Source: Arthrobotrys musiformis (taxonomy: Eukaryota > Ascomycota > Orbiliomycetes > Orbiliales > Orbiliaceae). From it: a DNA stretch of 64,000 bases. The notes under the pieces were generated by a model. That model was given only the letters and a program-made list of their open reading frames with translations, had not been told where the DNA came from and did not search any database. Positions 12,101-24,400 of the stretch are shown piece by piece (positions within the stretch are counted from its first letter, which is position 1; each line of letters begins with the position of its first letter). Both the position numbers and the translations under genes were made by a program. The stretch covers positions 1,550,001-1,614,000 of the forward strand of contig JAVHJL010000010.1 in the NCBI GenBank assembly GCA_036971715.1, in the 5' to 3' direction.

Positions 12101-13222
12101 GTCGGTCGTCCTATTTACCGCAAACAACCAAGGAAAAGAAAGGAACCAGCCGAGTTATGTGACCTTTTACACCGCTTTTTCACTTGTTAAATGAGGAGAG
12201 GGGAAACCATGTGGAGGAGATATATGCGCGGAAAGCACGCGCTCCGTGCGACCGTCAGGAATTTTGAAATAAAAAAAAGGACGTGGCGGTCAGGCGACTC
12301 GACTGGAATGGAGTCGAGAAATGGAAAAAATGGTGGAGTTTGCGAGGGAAGGTGGAGTTAAGCTAGTTTCTTGCGTAGTTTCGTAGCTACCGGCGGGCGG
12401 TAGTGGGAATTGGGGTGGCTTTTTTGGGGGTGGTCGTTTTTTCGTCTGATGTTTGCGAACTAGCTGACGTCGGAGCTCTTAGCTTGCATAAGCTCGAATT
12501 CGGGGAGCTGGGTTCTTTTTTTGGCAGGTGGCGGGACAACATCGCTGCAGATATTCGTTCGGCGGGCCCGAAATCGATTGAAGTTGTAGTTTTATATCTC
12601 ATGATGCAGCAGAACAGACAATCGAAGGAGGTTGCTTGCATTTGGAGGCGCTGCCGTTGGATGACGTTGGGAGGCTCCGTGTAACCTACCCAAAGCGTGC
12701 CAAGCTGCTTTCGTCGATGCAACAGACCAACACAACGACTCGATATCGATATTTGTCTCGTATACTAGAGCTGGCCGAAGATCGATATCGTGATGCTTCA
12801 TGCTTCAACTGTAAACCCGTGTCAATTATATGGATCGATAGATAACCGTTTTGCAAAAGATTTCCAATACCGGTACGCTTTGGTAAAGATAGCTGTTCAA
12901 TAAGTAAATTGGAGAGTATTATGTTGTAAGCCGAGGTTTTTGTACTGTAACCAGTACTAGTATAGTATGCCGCTGTATGAATCCTTTAATTGCCCTTGAT
13001 CTCATACAATGGCATTGTTGTTGTTGGACTTCTATAGTCACCACTCTATGAGTTCAGAAAATCGTGTGTAGGCGTTGAATTAACTGGGCTTGTATGATAA
13101 ACTGAGCCCACACAGCAACAGCATTTCTTATACACCACTCTTCTCAACATCATACCTGTTACACGACTCCAAGCAACCCAAATCCCAAGCTGACACTCGA
13201 TCCCCATCCACCTACCACCAGA
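12101..13222. other. Intergenic region with no supported gene
   Basis: Divergent promoters of the membrane-protein gene and the dsRBD-like gene must lie here. Short frames at 12387-12845 on both strands overlap each other and have no recognisable domain. The stretch just before 13223 is CA/CAAC-rich, like a 5' UTR. Confidence 0.5.
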
Positions 13223-14061
13223 ATGTCATCAAAGCAGCAAGAGGAGTTGCCGTCCGTCCCGGTTGGTGAGAAGGGACTGGAGTTGATCTCACTTGAACGT
13301 GAGGTTTTCAACAGATACCTTCTCACCAGGCCGGGGGAGAGGGGGTACGAAGAGAGGGAGGCCGCTCGCGCCCTGGGGCGCATTGGCCTCGTGCGCCACA
13401 TCCAGGGCGTGATCCGAAATTTCTGCCAGGAACACCGGGTTCCTGAAGAGAAGGTAGATGTAAGTGCCTCTCCGCTCGACAAGAGGTTTTCTATTCATTC
13501 CATCCAAGCCCTGCAACTGACTGTACGTATCGATTTCTAGCGAATCATCGACTACCTCTGCACCGAAACAGTCTTCTGGGATTGTTTCGTCGCCATTGAC
13601 GAGGAGAGGGCCTTCGGGCGACCCCTCAACTTGGAGGCGAGGAATTTGGATGGGTGTGATGCCATCTGTATCCTTTTCGGGATACAGAACGGCACCATCA
13701 ATGCCCATTTAAAATCCCACGTCTCTGAGTGGGTCGCCACGATGTGGCCGACTGGGGCCGTGCCGCAGCCGGCTCTCGTCGAGAGATCGAGGGCGCGGTA
13801 GAGGGATGGAGGGAGGGGGTCGAAGAAGGTGGCTTGGCCACCAGCCTACAACACGCCCTAGAGGGCTACTTAAGGGAGCAAGGTGGCATGACCAGCCACT
13901 ACGCTCACCCTCGCCGTAGGCACCGAAACCGGCACTGGACATGCCGACTTGTTGTCCGAGGTGGGAGGGAGGATATTTCTGTCACCGCCACCGCCACCAC
14001 TGCTGAAGGGTCGAAAGAGCCGGCCGCCCGTAAGATGCTTCAGAAACTTGTGAGGAGCTAG
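13223..14061 (+). CDS. Small protein with C-terminal dsRNA-binding-like domain
   Basis: Best model is join(13223..13459,13541..13797,13845..14061), 236 residues. Intron 1 is good (GTAAGT, CTGAC branch, TTCTAG, phase 0). Intron 2 is inferred: exon 2 would otherwise stop at 13799-13801, and a 47-bp GTAGAG..CCAG intron restores phase into the next frame, but it lacks a clear branch site. The last 65 residues resemble a dsRBD: YLREQGGM, then WTCRLVVRGG and ISVTATATTAEGSKE, ending PAARKMLQKLV, which matches the family's Ser-Lys..Ala-Ala..Leu helix. The first 150 residues have no recognised domain; the RNase III signature is absent. It could equally be a frameshifted pseudogene. RNA binding is inferred only from the C-terminal pattern. 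Confidence 0.55.
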
Positions 14062-17000
14062 TCGGGATGGCAAACCCGGTCATTAAACCCGTCGGCCTAG
14101 GCGACGATAAACCCTAGGGGAGGGAAAAAAACCTCTTTAATAAGTTCGTCACACTAGAGAGTGACGTTAAATCTGCTCTCTAGCGGGGAGAAGGAAAACT
14201 CCTCGCAATAAAAAACCACCATTTATTTTGCCATACTCTCCTGCTTGCCTCCTACACCCTCCCTTCTCTCCCCCCTATTGCCTTCCCCATCCCTCGCCCC
14301 TTTGTCCCTCGTTTGTGTTTTTAAACTTTTTTAATCGTTTACCTCCTGCCCCCCTTTTCGTCTTTTTTCCTTTTTTAATTAGCATCAAGATAACGAATAT
14401 TAATTCCATCCTCTGTCTTTTTCTTAACTTACTAAGACCATAAAATTTCTCTTTTAAACATCAATGCTCACTTGTCATTTAATAGATATACAACGTCGTA
14501 GGCGCCAAGGTACACATATGTAATTACCAAACTCAAGTATCCACCAGCTGGAGCGGTTCTCCACACATGACTGATTGATCAAGCTCCAAGACTGTAGCCT
14601 AGTACAGCCCCGTTTCTTCCGTACACAAATGCTTCTATACAGACACATACACAGATCATAATATTAGAATAATCAAGCTTCACTGTAAATTTTAAATTGC
14701 TAAAATCAGCTTGAAACGTCCAGGTTGACCTCTGCGAGACCGAGTCTGTACTGTCCGTGCTATTCCCACAATATATGCACACCATGCACGCAGCCTGGGC
14801 AAACTTGGTCTCGTAATAAGCAAACTCTACTCCCCGGGTAGCTAGTCCCGAGGCTAGTTCTCTGCATATTGATAAGTTGCAAAGGATTCAACCGGCCAAA
14901 GATGACACGGCATAACATTATAGACTAGGATAAGGAGTAGTCTCGCTCCCAGTTTAGCCCAAGATGACCTAATAAGGAGCACCCGTATGATTCCGATAAA
15001 CTTTTAGAATTAGCTCGAAAAGGGAAGAAAGTGATCGATCTCGGACCTAGCCTCCCACATAGGACACAGTTCGTAAATTGAAATTTTAAGCTACGATGTC
15101 CTACAGAGGGCCCTAGCTAGGGAAGAGCCTAGTAATACCATAGTACCTAGGCTCGCATTATATACTATATTGGGAAAGCACAGCAAAAATATGTATCGAT
15201 CTCGAAGCGCGGGAACAAGAACAAGTGTGAAGTTTATCGCAAAAAGTCCAACGAAAGCAAAATGCAAAAAGTTCCTCCCGTTCCATCTCCAGTATGTATG
15301 AACAAGTCACAGTACGAATAAACCCATTAATTCGCGGTGTGCACCTTTAATGGAATAACAGTGTCGTCGGGAAACACCGGGATTCGAACCTTAATGCAGT
15401 GGGTGTCGGTTTTGTTGACGGGGTTTACCACTGCACCAAAGTTAGCGCGCTTATTGAACTCCTATGAAACGATGTCGATCATATACCGGTAACCCATTCA
15501 TTTTCGGTACCCCGTGTGAGCAAACTGCATCGCCGAGCGAAACAAACATCTTCCGCCGAGCCTCACACACAGGCGGATGTCACTGTGCCTGCCCACTCTC
15601 AATTCATTCTAGAAAAACCCCATCATTGCCGAGCCTTATGTAATGTTCCTCGGACGGTGGTCACGGGGACTGCAATATCTGAGCTCACTATGGTACCCAC
15701 AACTGGACAGACACAGCTTCAATTTCAACCATGCCCTCGAACGTCGAACCCAAGGCTATATGTATACTATCCTCGTGCCCAGTACACATACATATTCCAA
15801 TCAGGAACCCTAATGAATGATATGAAATAAGAATTATAATAAGATGCCATCAGAGCTTATCTCGTATATTAGATGCTACTGTGTCTGATCAGAGCTATTG
15901 AAAAATATCAATCTTAATATATTCATTATATATGGCCGGGCGCTATAGGCAGATATCCTATTTTTTCCCTGGAACACGCTACAATTTTGAAGCTATTCCT
16001 AAACTTCGATCTTATGATTATAGTTAGTAATTCCTTGGTTACCGCCCTCCAGGCCTTTGATCAATTGAAGGCTATCGACCATATGAGTTCAACCATGCAG
16101 AGGAACCTGATCACGAGTTGGATGCCTCACATATATATATCTTATGTCCTCATATTGTCTGTACCATGTGAATATGCAAAGTTAATGATGTAGGCCATAA
16201 ATTCTGTGCTGTGAAACCCCATTTCGGATCCTGAGGAGTAAAATACTATTTTCTATGTTGTACAGACGCATGCAGGTTGTGTTGGTAGTCACCCATATGC
16301 ATATATGGCCATCGAGCCAGTGATGTATAAATATTGACTGAATGTATGTCATCACACAAATTGGATGTAGGCGAGGTCTTTGAAGGTGATGTGATGAATT
16401 CACATCTAGATTTTAAAATATATATTTTGTAATTGTGTATTCGAGGCCAGGGACCACAGCCTCCTAAGACGGTCGACGGTCGAGGTCAATATATATTAAT
16501 TTGCCTTGCAACTTCCCTCCCAACAAACAACGCAAAATCCTGTATGCTCGCTCTGTTGAATTCCAGCTAATAGCCACGAGACTGTGTCACCGATTGCTTG
16601 TTGGCCTCCTATTATTTTCTTGTATCTATATAATAGCAATTGAAGGGACTAGTTAGCGTCTCCTTTCAGCCCAAGAAATCACCCCTTAGGAAATTCGAAA
16701 AGAAGAGTAGAATAGAGAGGTCGAGCCGTGATTTTGATCATATAGCGCTATAGCGTTGCAGTGTGCCAAAATGCAACAAGGTGTTTTGCTTTTTCCCTTA
16801 ACGCCAATGCAATAACGCGCCTGAACATGTGGATACCCGAATTGAGGCCCGGTCTAGCTACAGCTAGTCCTCGATAGCTGCCGCAGGGATCATGTTATAC
16901 TTCGAGTACTTCATCATCTACCCTCTGGAGAGGAATTGGGGCAGGCTTTTATGGATCACAATTCGCGGGTTCGAATTCGAGATTTCGTGGAGGCGGCCGA

Positions 17001-17914
17001 CGTGACTGCCCGACTGGAAAACCCCGACGTTTGCAACGTTTGTAGCCTATAAGGTACGTTGTATTCAGGCATGCCTAGCTTTCAGGCCATATATAAAAAA
17101 CCCCACGCGCCCATACAAAGCGAGGCTCGACTAACGGTCCAATAGACGACTGGTATGGGGATTGCTTCTGGATGCTTGCACAAGCCGTTGCAGCTGCATG
17201 CTCTGAGGCCGGACGACATATTTAAGCTTTGCTGGTACTCAAGATCGCAATTTGGTTGGCACCGCGAGCCATTGCACTGTCTAATATAATGAGCCTGGCC
17301 AGGCCTGGATGGACTTTTCGATCGTATTGACTATATATATGGTACCAACGTTAACGAGGCTAATCAAGACTCGGTCCGATTGAAGATTAAAAGGGAAGGA
17401 AGACTACGTACCGAAGTACTCGATAACAGATTTCGATCATTTTCGACGCGGGAAATTAACCCAGGAACCGAAATTGCGAGACGAATCCGACTTTTCATAC
17501 ATTTTATAAACGACGAACAACCATGCGTCATATCCCGTGATGCATTCCACTTTGTGACTTAGGATATATTTATACCTCTATAGTAAGTTAGCACTTGCAA
17601 AGCCAGATCCGTGATCTGGACACTATCCCCATTGCCCTTGGTGTCAGTGCCCACGGGGGGGGAAGGGAATACTTACCACCTGACTTGCCTGCACGCACCT
17701 CTCTCTGCCCATCCACGGTAGCATTTGGTTTACGAGATAGTCTCTGTCACTACCTGTCAATTTTTCGAGGGAAAGAAAGAACTTGGTGAAGGACCTGCCC
17801 ACTAAAATCCGTGCTGGGTAGTGCAGTGCTCAGCAGTGTGTGATCCTGCAGTTGGCTGAGAGCGTGCAGCAGATATCAACCCATAGATTCCCTCAGCTCA
17901 GCGTCAATGCCCCA
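14062..17914. other. Gene-poor region
   Basis: No reading frame longer than about 100 codons and no domain is visible on either strand. The sequence is AT-rich with pyrimidine tracts at 14230-14420 and a degenerate tRNA-like element at 15380-15438. A box B-like GGTTCGAATTC occurs near 16977 without a good partner box A. The region may be old, decayed sequence; I cannot identify a transposon. Confidence 0.5.
15380..15438 (-). other. Degenerate tRNA-like element with pol III box A and B
   Basis: On the minus strand, TGGTGCAGTGG (complement of 15428-15438) fits the box A consensus. GGTTCGAATCC (complement of 15380-15390) fits box B, with tRNA-like spacing of about 37 bp. The flanks do not form a seven-pair acceptor stem, and the T stem pairs poorly, so this is not a functional tRNA. 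It may be a tRNA relic or the head of a short interspersed element. Confidence 0.4.
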
Positions 17915-17922
17915 TATAAAAG
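17915..17922 (+). promoter_or_regulatory. TATA box upstream of the helicase/AAA gene
   Basis: TATAAAAG is followed after about 25 bp by a CT-rich stretch and then by CAAC/CATC repeats typical of a fungal 5' UTR. It lies about 500 bp before the ATG at 18415, consistent with a long 5' UTR containing introns. Confidence 0.6.
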
Positions 17923-18136
17923 GGCCCAGCTCCCACCTTTCCCAGAACTTATTCTTCCTCCCTTTCCAACCCATCAACCTCATCCACGCACAAACAACTC
18001 TTCTCGTTGCCAACCTCATCTGCATCCCATCAACAACAACATCATCATCAACAACATCATCAACATCATCATCAATCCATCGACACTTCCATCCTTCCAT
18101 CATCAACCTCGACAGTCAAAGTTCCCAGTATCAAAT

Positions 18137-18330
18137 GTAAGTACTTACCTAGCTCATTGGTTTCATCCATGCCATCCTCCTGCCTTCCGAACCCGCCATC
18201 CTTTGGGAGCCACACGCTAATCTCGCAACAAGCAGCTGCCATCGGAGCTCGAGCTAGCTCTCATACTACTACGTAAGCAAACGCATCCCACAGCAACGAG
18301 AGCATCCACACTAACAAGATCCGAGCATAG
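18137..18330 (+). other. Two predicted 5'-UTR introns
   Basis: Intron A runs 18137-18235 (GTAAGT, branch CTAAT, acceptor AGCAG). Intron B runs 18273-18330 (GTAAGC, branch CTAAC, acceptor CATAG). They flank a 37-bp untranslated exon. All signals match the coding introns of neighbouring genes. A single intron spanning both is also possible. Confidence 0.55.
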
Positions 18331-18414
18331 ATACTCGTGTCACGTAGCAACATCCACTACTGACAATTCCATCTTCTTCAAACTCCCAACTCTCGAATCT
18401 CACAAGCTGACACC

Positions 18415-21400
18415 ATGGCTCCCTCTTCTCGAAGACCGGGACGCAACGGTACTAACAATAGAAGTAGCAGGCCACGTCCAAGTCCTCCCTCGACTCGAGG
18501 TGACTTCGTGACTTTCAAACCACAACCTTTGAGTCCTTCTGCCGTTGACCCTTCAGGAAGAAGGACACCCCATCCCCACTCAAGACTCCCTCCCAACCTC
18601 AAGCTCTCCATTTTCGGTGGGAGCACCATCGATCGTTGTCGAGCTTTTCTCCAGCGTTTCTGCGATGGCCTAGTCAAGGTCAACAACGAGGAAGTTGGAA
18701 AGCACCTCCTTCGTGCCATCATTCGCCAGAGTGGACAGGAGAACGGTCCTGAAGAGTGTATTTCAGCCATCGGTAATTCACTACACGGTGTCTTTGCCAT
18801 CGTAGAAGCTCTCAATCAAAGAGCGAATTACAAAGATGTCTCGTTCCTCAACGATTATGCCGGCCAACTTTTTCTCTTCTTGACATTCCTCGCAGGTACC
18901 AATGCTCCGGGATCCGATGTCAACTCCTTCGATGATCACGTTCGTCGCATCGTCAGCCGCATCGTGGAAGACAACATCCATCTGTTCAAATACCTCATGA
19001 AGTGGTTGAAAGCAGGCTGTCTGAACTCGGACACGATCGAAGGACTTGCTCGCCTTTTCCTATGCTACTTGGAATTTTCTCCGAAAGTCCCGCCTCATGT
19101 CCAACTCTTCATCACCGATGCTAAATTTATCGGAGAGTTGATGACAGCAACTTACGACGGTGTTCAACACATGGGAGCTACTTTCAAGTATTGGCTTGAA
19201 TGCGATGCGTATATCAAAGCTGATGCTACCGAAAACAAACCAGCTCCAGGTGGCCGCCATGATAACGATTTCAAAGATTATAGAAAGGTCAGGATTATTC
19301 CCACGGCAGACGAACTTGCCTGTCTCAGTCCTTCCTTTCTTCGAGAATCGACCATTCCCGCCAACCTCCAAGGCGACTCACGTGTTGGTGCCCATCTCGA
19401 CACCCAATTCCGCCTTCTCCGTGAAGAGATGCTCAATGAAGTTCGGGCCGACTACTATGATTGCATTGAAGGGAAAACGGTTGGACCCAAACCAAACAAC
19501 ACTTCTGAAAGATTGAAGCTCGTTCTCAAGAATCTGAAATGGGACGACTGGGACTTCCACGGTGCCAAGAAGGCTCGCAAATTTGGAATCCGTCTTCTTC
19601 TCCCTGAAGGTTTCGCGAAATATGTCAACTTTGGCGGGAAGAAATTTGAAAGGCTGCTTTCCGACGACCAAGGTTTCCCCTTCAAGAACAACCAACTAGC
19701 TTGTTTGTTGATCGGCAATGAGGTCGTGGGATTTGGTAAATTGGCGCGAGATGTCGAATGCCTGAGAGAGCCAATTCCAGCGATCGTGTTCACATTAGAC
19801 GACGACGACACAGTCCGGAAAGTCATCAAGAAACTTTGGGAAACCGTTGTTGATTGTGACGACGAGGATCAGGACATCAAACTTGTCTCTGTCGACAGCC
19901 CTGTTTATGCCCACGAACCTATCCTCAAGCGGCTTCAATCGATGAAAACCGTACCTCTTGCAGAAGAGCTCTTGCATTTTGAAAGAGGACAGGAGATCGA
20001 AAAAACCTCGTTCTACCCGCAAGAAGTACTCGCCCGCATCATTCCCGAAGCCCCTCTCAAGGAATATGTGAAAGCAGGTGCCGCTTCAATGGCCATGGAT
20101 AGAGCACAGTGTGAAGCGATCAAACGCGCCTTGCAGAATAAGGTGTCTTTGATTCAAGGACCTCCTGGTAAGTAACCCTTCCGGCCTCATTAGCTACAAA
20201 TGCTTACATTTATTAACACAGGGACTGGCAAAACGATGGTTGGCAACGTGATCGCCAAATTCCTTTACCTCTACACTCAAGAGAACATACTTGTGATCAC
20301 GCAGCAGAATCATATTTGCGACGAATTTCTTGAAAATCTTCTCGAAATGGGTGTTAGAATGGAACACGTCGTCCGTCTCGGTAGCCAATACAGCACCGCT
20401 ACACGCCCGGTTACAGTCAATGAGCTATCAGAGGAATCTCATCTTTTCAACTCTGTCAAAGATGCCATGGTCAGCGTCCGGTCCCACATTGAAGCCGCTT
20501 GGAATATGGTAGACCAAGCAATCCAGGAGCTCTTTGTTAAATCAATGACTTGGAAAGCCATTCGGGAAATCGCCATTCGTTACAACGAAAAAAATCTTCA
20601 GGAGCCAGAAGACCTATATGGATACGTGTCAGCCTTTACCGTCCCGGAAGCCTGGGCGGAGGTCATCCTAGAGGTAGACCCAAAAACCTTAGTGCTCACC
20701 GATGAAGAACTTTTCGAACTATGGGCAGAGGACTCGTCGTGCCCCACCGGTATGAAGAGTTACATGACTGAAGATGGTCGGGAGCTCTGGGATATGTCAC
20801 CTGAAGAACGTGGCATTATTCTAGGTTGGTTCAAAGAAGCTCTTTTGACAGACCAAATTGAAGCTCTCTTGAATGCCGTCAACGCCTTCAACCAGCAAGT
20901 GACCGAGCTCAACAGATGGAAAGATACACGTCTCCGGTATCTTTTCAAAGAAAAACGCATAATGGCTGCGACCACCAACGGTGCTGCAAAGTATCTCTCT
21001 ATCATCGCAGATGTTGGGCCCAAGATCCTCATTGTCGAGGAAGCAGCTCAAATTCTTGAATCTCACGTCCTCGCCGCTCTCCACGACAAAGTAGAACAGA
21101 TCATCATGATTGGCGACCAAAAGCAACTTCGCCCGCGCTGTGAAACCTGGGAATTCCAGCACGACTCTGAAAGAGGTTACGATTTGGACATTTCTCTATT
21201 CGAACGACTTGTCAATTCCGGTTTCCCATGCGATGTTCTCGAAACACAACATCGTGCACGCCCAGAACTGTCCAATATCATTAGGACCTTAACGTATCCC
21301 AATCTTAAAGATCATTCATCAGTCAAAAAGCTCGACCCCGTCCGCGGATTACAACGTAGCGTCATCTGGATGGCACACCAATATCCGGAGTCCTCCGCCG

Positions 21401-24400
21401 ACTCGCTCGCAACACGCAAGATCAAAATGTGCAAAAAGTCGAGCAAGATCAACGAGTTCGAGGCAGACATGGTTGTTTCCATCGTTCGTTATCTTGGTCT
21501 ACAAGGCTACGGTACCGATCAAATCGTTGTTATAACGCCATACATTGCACAAGTTGGACTCATCACCAAGAAGATGAGAGAACGTGGAGAGTTCGATGTC
21601 CTTTTGTCTCAGGGGGACTATCATGAGCTTGTCAGGGCAGGAATGATGGAAGCCGGGGAATTGAAGGGACTTAACAAGTATATCGAGGTCAGCACTGTCG
21701 GTAAGTATCACGACCTCTCAATTTCTGCAACGAATGGATTCAGCTAATATATCACAGACCAATTCCAAGGAAGCGATAGAGACATAGTTATCGTATCTAT
21801 GGTTCGCTGCAATACCGAGCAGAAAGCTAGTTTCATTCGTGCTCCGGAACGAGCGAACGTTTTATTAAGCCGTGCTAGAAAGGCTCTAATCCTCCTTGGA
21901 GACTTGTACAGTGTCACTGATCACGGATTGCGTGGTGCCCAGTCCGTCTGGAGAAACATTTTTCGCTACTTCAAAGACAACGGCCACATTTCCGATGGTA
22001 TCCCGATCGTTTGCCAGAATCACTCTAGTCAGACGCACGTTTGCAAAAGCCCCGAGGAGTTGGATTTCCACGCCCCTGAGGGAAGATGTAGACTGCCCTG
22101 GTAAGTGTCAATCTGGAAGAAAATAGACACTTCCGCTTCTTTCCAGAACTTTCGAAACTAATAAATTTCATTTCGTAGTGAATCTCTCCTCCCTTGTGGG
22201 AAACATACTTGCAAGTTCTTTTGCCACGGCGGCCTCGACCACAGCCGCATGGAATGCACAGTCATGGAGAAGAGGACCTGTTCGAACAGCCACGAATGGG
22301 AAGATATCTGCTGGACAAAGAATCCAAAGCCTTGCGAGAAGTGTATCAAGATTAATACCCGCTTTAAGTCTATAGAAGAGCAAGAAGAAGCTCGCAAGAT
22401 CGAAGACTTCAAAGCCACCCTCGCTGCCGAAATTTCATCCCTACAGCGTGCCGAAGAGGCAAAGAAGCAAACAGAGGCCGAAAGGGAAAGCCAAATAAAT
22501 GCCATCAGGGAAAAGCGACTAATTGCCGAAGGAAAGCTTCAACCGCAACCAAGGAGGGTCCCGGTGATTAAGCCTTTTGGATTGGCCGCAGAAATTCAGG
22601 CGACGAAGGAGAGAGAAGAAAGGCAAGCGAAGGAGCTAGCGGACCTCGACCGTCGAATTTTGGAAGCAGCAGAGTCGTCTCAGCCAAAACCGTCGTCAGT
22701 CAATCTCGGGTTACGGCCCCTTAATGTAACCGATCTCGAGAAGAAGTTCAAACTTTCAGAACCGACCTCAGATCCAGTTCCAACTGCTATGCCTGCCGAG
22801 ACCGAACCTGACACCTCCCAAGCCGCTCAAGACCAGCCAGCCCCCGACAGGCCTCGCGTTTCTGGAATTCCCCTTCCAAACCAACCAGTCACTTTTGTAA
22901 GCCGTGGAGTCTTAGACGAGGGTGGCGAGACTGAGATGACGTTCGAAGTTAGCATCCAGGCTCCGAAACCCCGCGCCCGTAGACGAAAGCCGACTCGAAA
23001 AGGTCGCGGTTCTTCAAGAGTTCAGGCCCCAGATCAGATTAACTCTGATCAAGTCACTATACCTCCACCTCGTCCAATGAACGCTCAGCCCCCTCAAGAT
23101 TCTGAACAACCAGAGCTAATCATCTCTACTCCACCTGTCAAAGACACACAAGTTACTGTTGAAGAGGTATCAGACACAGACATCAAGCAAGCCGACCTTT
23201 CGGTCGTTGACCAATCTGTTCTCGTGGAGGAACCAGCAACTTTCATCGAAGATGCTGCGAACATCAATAACGTTTCCACTATCGCTGCCGAGGATGATGT
23301 TCTAACTACTAACCAGGAAATTGTCGGCGTTTTAGAAACTAACGAGGTCCTTCGGTCACCCAGCACCCTCACAGACCGAATCGACTCACCAGATACAACA
23401 ACGCCTTCAAATGCACCCCAGCTTTCTCCGGAACGGACTATGGCAGCCCCTCTGACTCCTTTCAACGGCCCGTTTCCATCTGCTAGCCGTGACGAGTGGC
23501 AACACCATAAAGCTGTCAATAATGACACCAATGTAGCACTCGATCAAATCATGGATATGATCGGCATGGAGCATGTCAAAGAACAGGTTTTAGCCATCAA
23601 GGCCAAGGTCGACACTGTCCACCGTCAGAAGGTCAACTTACGCGGCGAAAGGTTCCACGTTGCACTTCTCGGAAATCCTGGAACCGGAAAAACGACATTC
23701 GCTGGATTATATGCCAAATTCCTGAGAAGCGAGGGCGTTCTTGAAGGCCTTTCTTATGTTGAAACCACGGGTGCACGAATGGCTCACGATGGTATCAATG
23801 GACTTCAAGCAATTTTCGACCAGCTTATTGAAGCCAAGGGCGGTACCCTATTCATTGACGAGGCGTATCAACTTGTCACGTCCGGTGCATTCGAAGGCAA
23901 ACAAGTTCTTGACTTCCTTCTTTCTGAAATGGAAAAACATCTCGGCAAGATCGTCATCATCATTTCCGGCTACAACAAAGAGATGGAGAGGTTTTTCGAG
24001 CACAACCCTGGATTGAATTCCAGGATCCCCTACCGCGTCCAGTTCGAGGATTTCACTAACGATGAACTCCTCTATATCCTCCAAAACACCATCAAGAACA
24101 AATTCGGCGACAAGATGAAGATTGAGGACGGTTACAGCGGGCTTTACATGAGAATTGTGGCCAAAAGACTTGGGTGGATGAGAGGGATGTCCGGGTGCGG
24201 GAATGCACGAGGAGTCCAAAACGCCGTGGCAAAGATCCTGGAGAGACAGGCCGCGCGCGTCACAAAAGCCAGAAAGCAAGGAAATCATGCTGATGATTTC
24301 CTGCTGACAAAGGAAGATGTGATCGGGCCTGCTCCATCCAAAGCGGCCATGGAAAGCGAAGCTTGGAGGGAACTCCACCAGCTCATCGGGCTTGGTGCAG

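Noticed and set aside
12387..12845. Overlapping frames of 70-110 codons on both strands
   Set aside because: No domain, no convincing splice signals, mutual overlap and low-complexity Thr/Pro/Lys ends.
13223..14061. RNase III identity for the dsRBD-like gene
   Set aside because: The RNase III signature with its acidic catalytic residues is absent from the upstream exons.
15360..15450. Functional tRNA gene
   Set aside because: Box A and box B are present, but the acceptor stem does not pair and the T stem has several mismatches.
16960..17000. Second tRNA-like element
   Set aside because: Only a box B-like motif is present; no matching box A or stem pairing was found.
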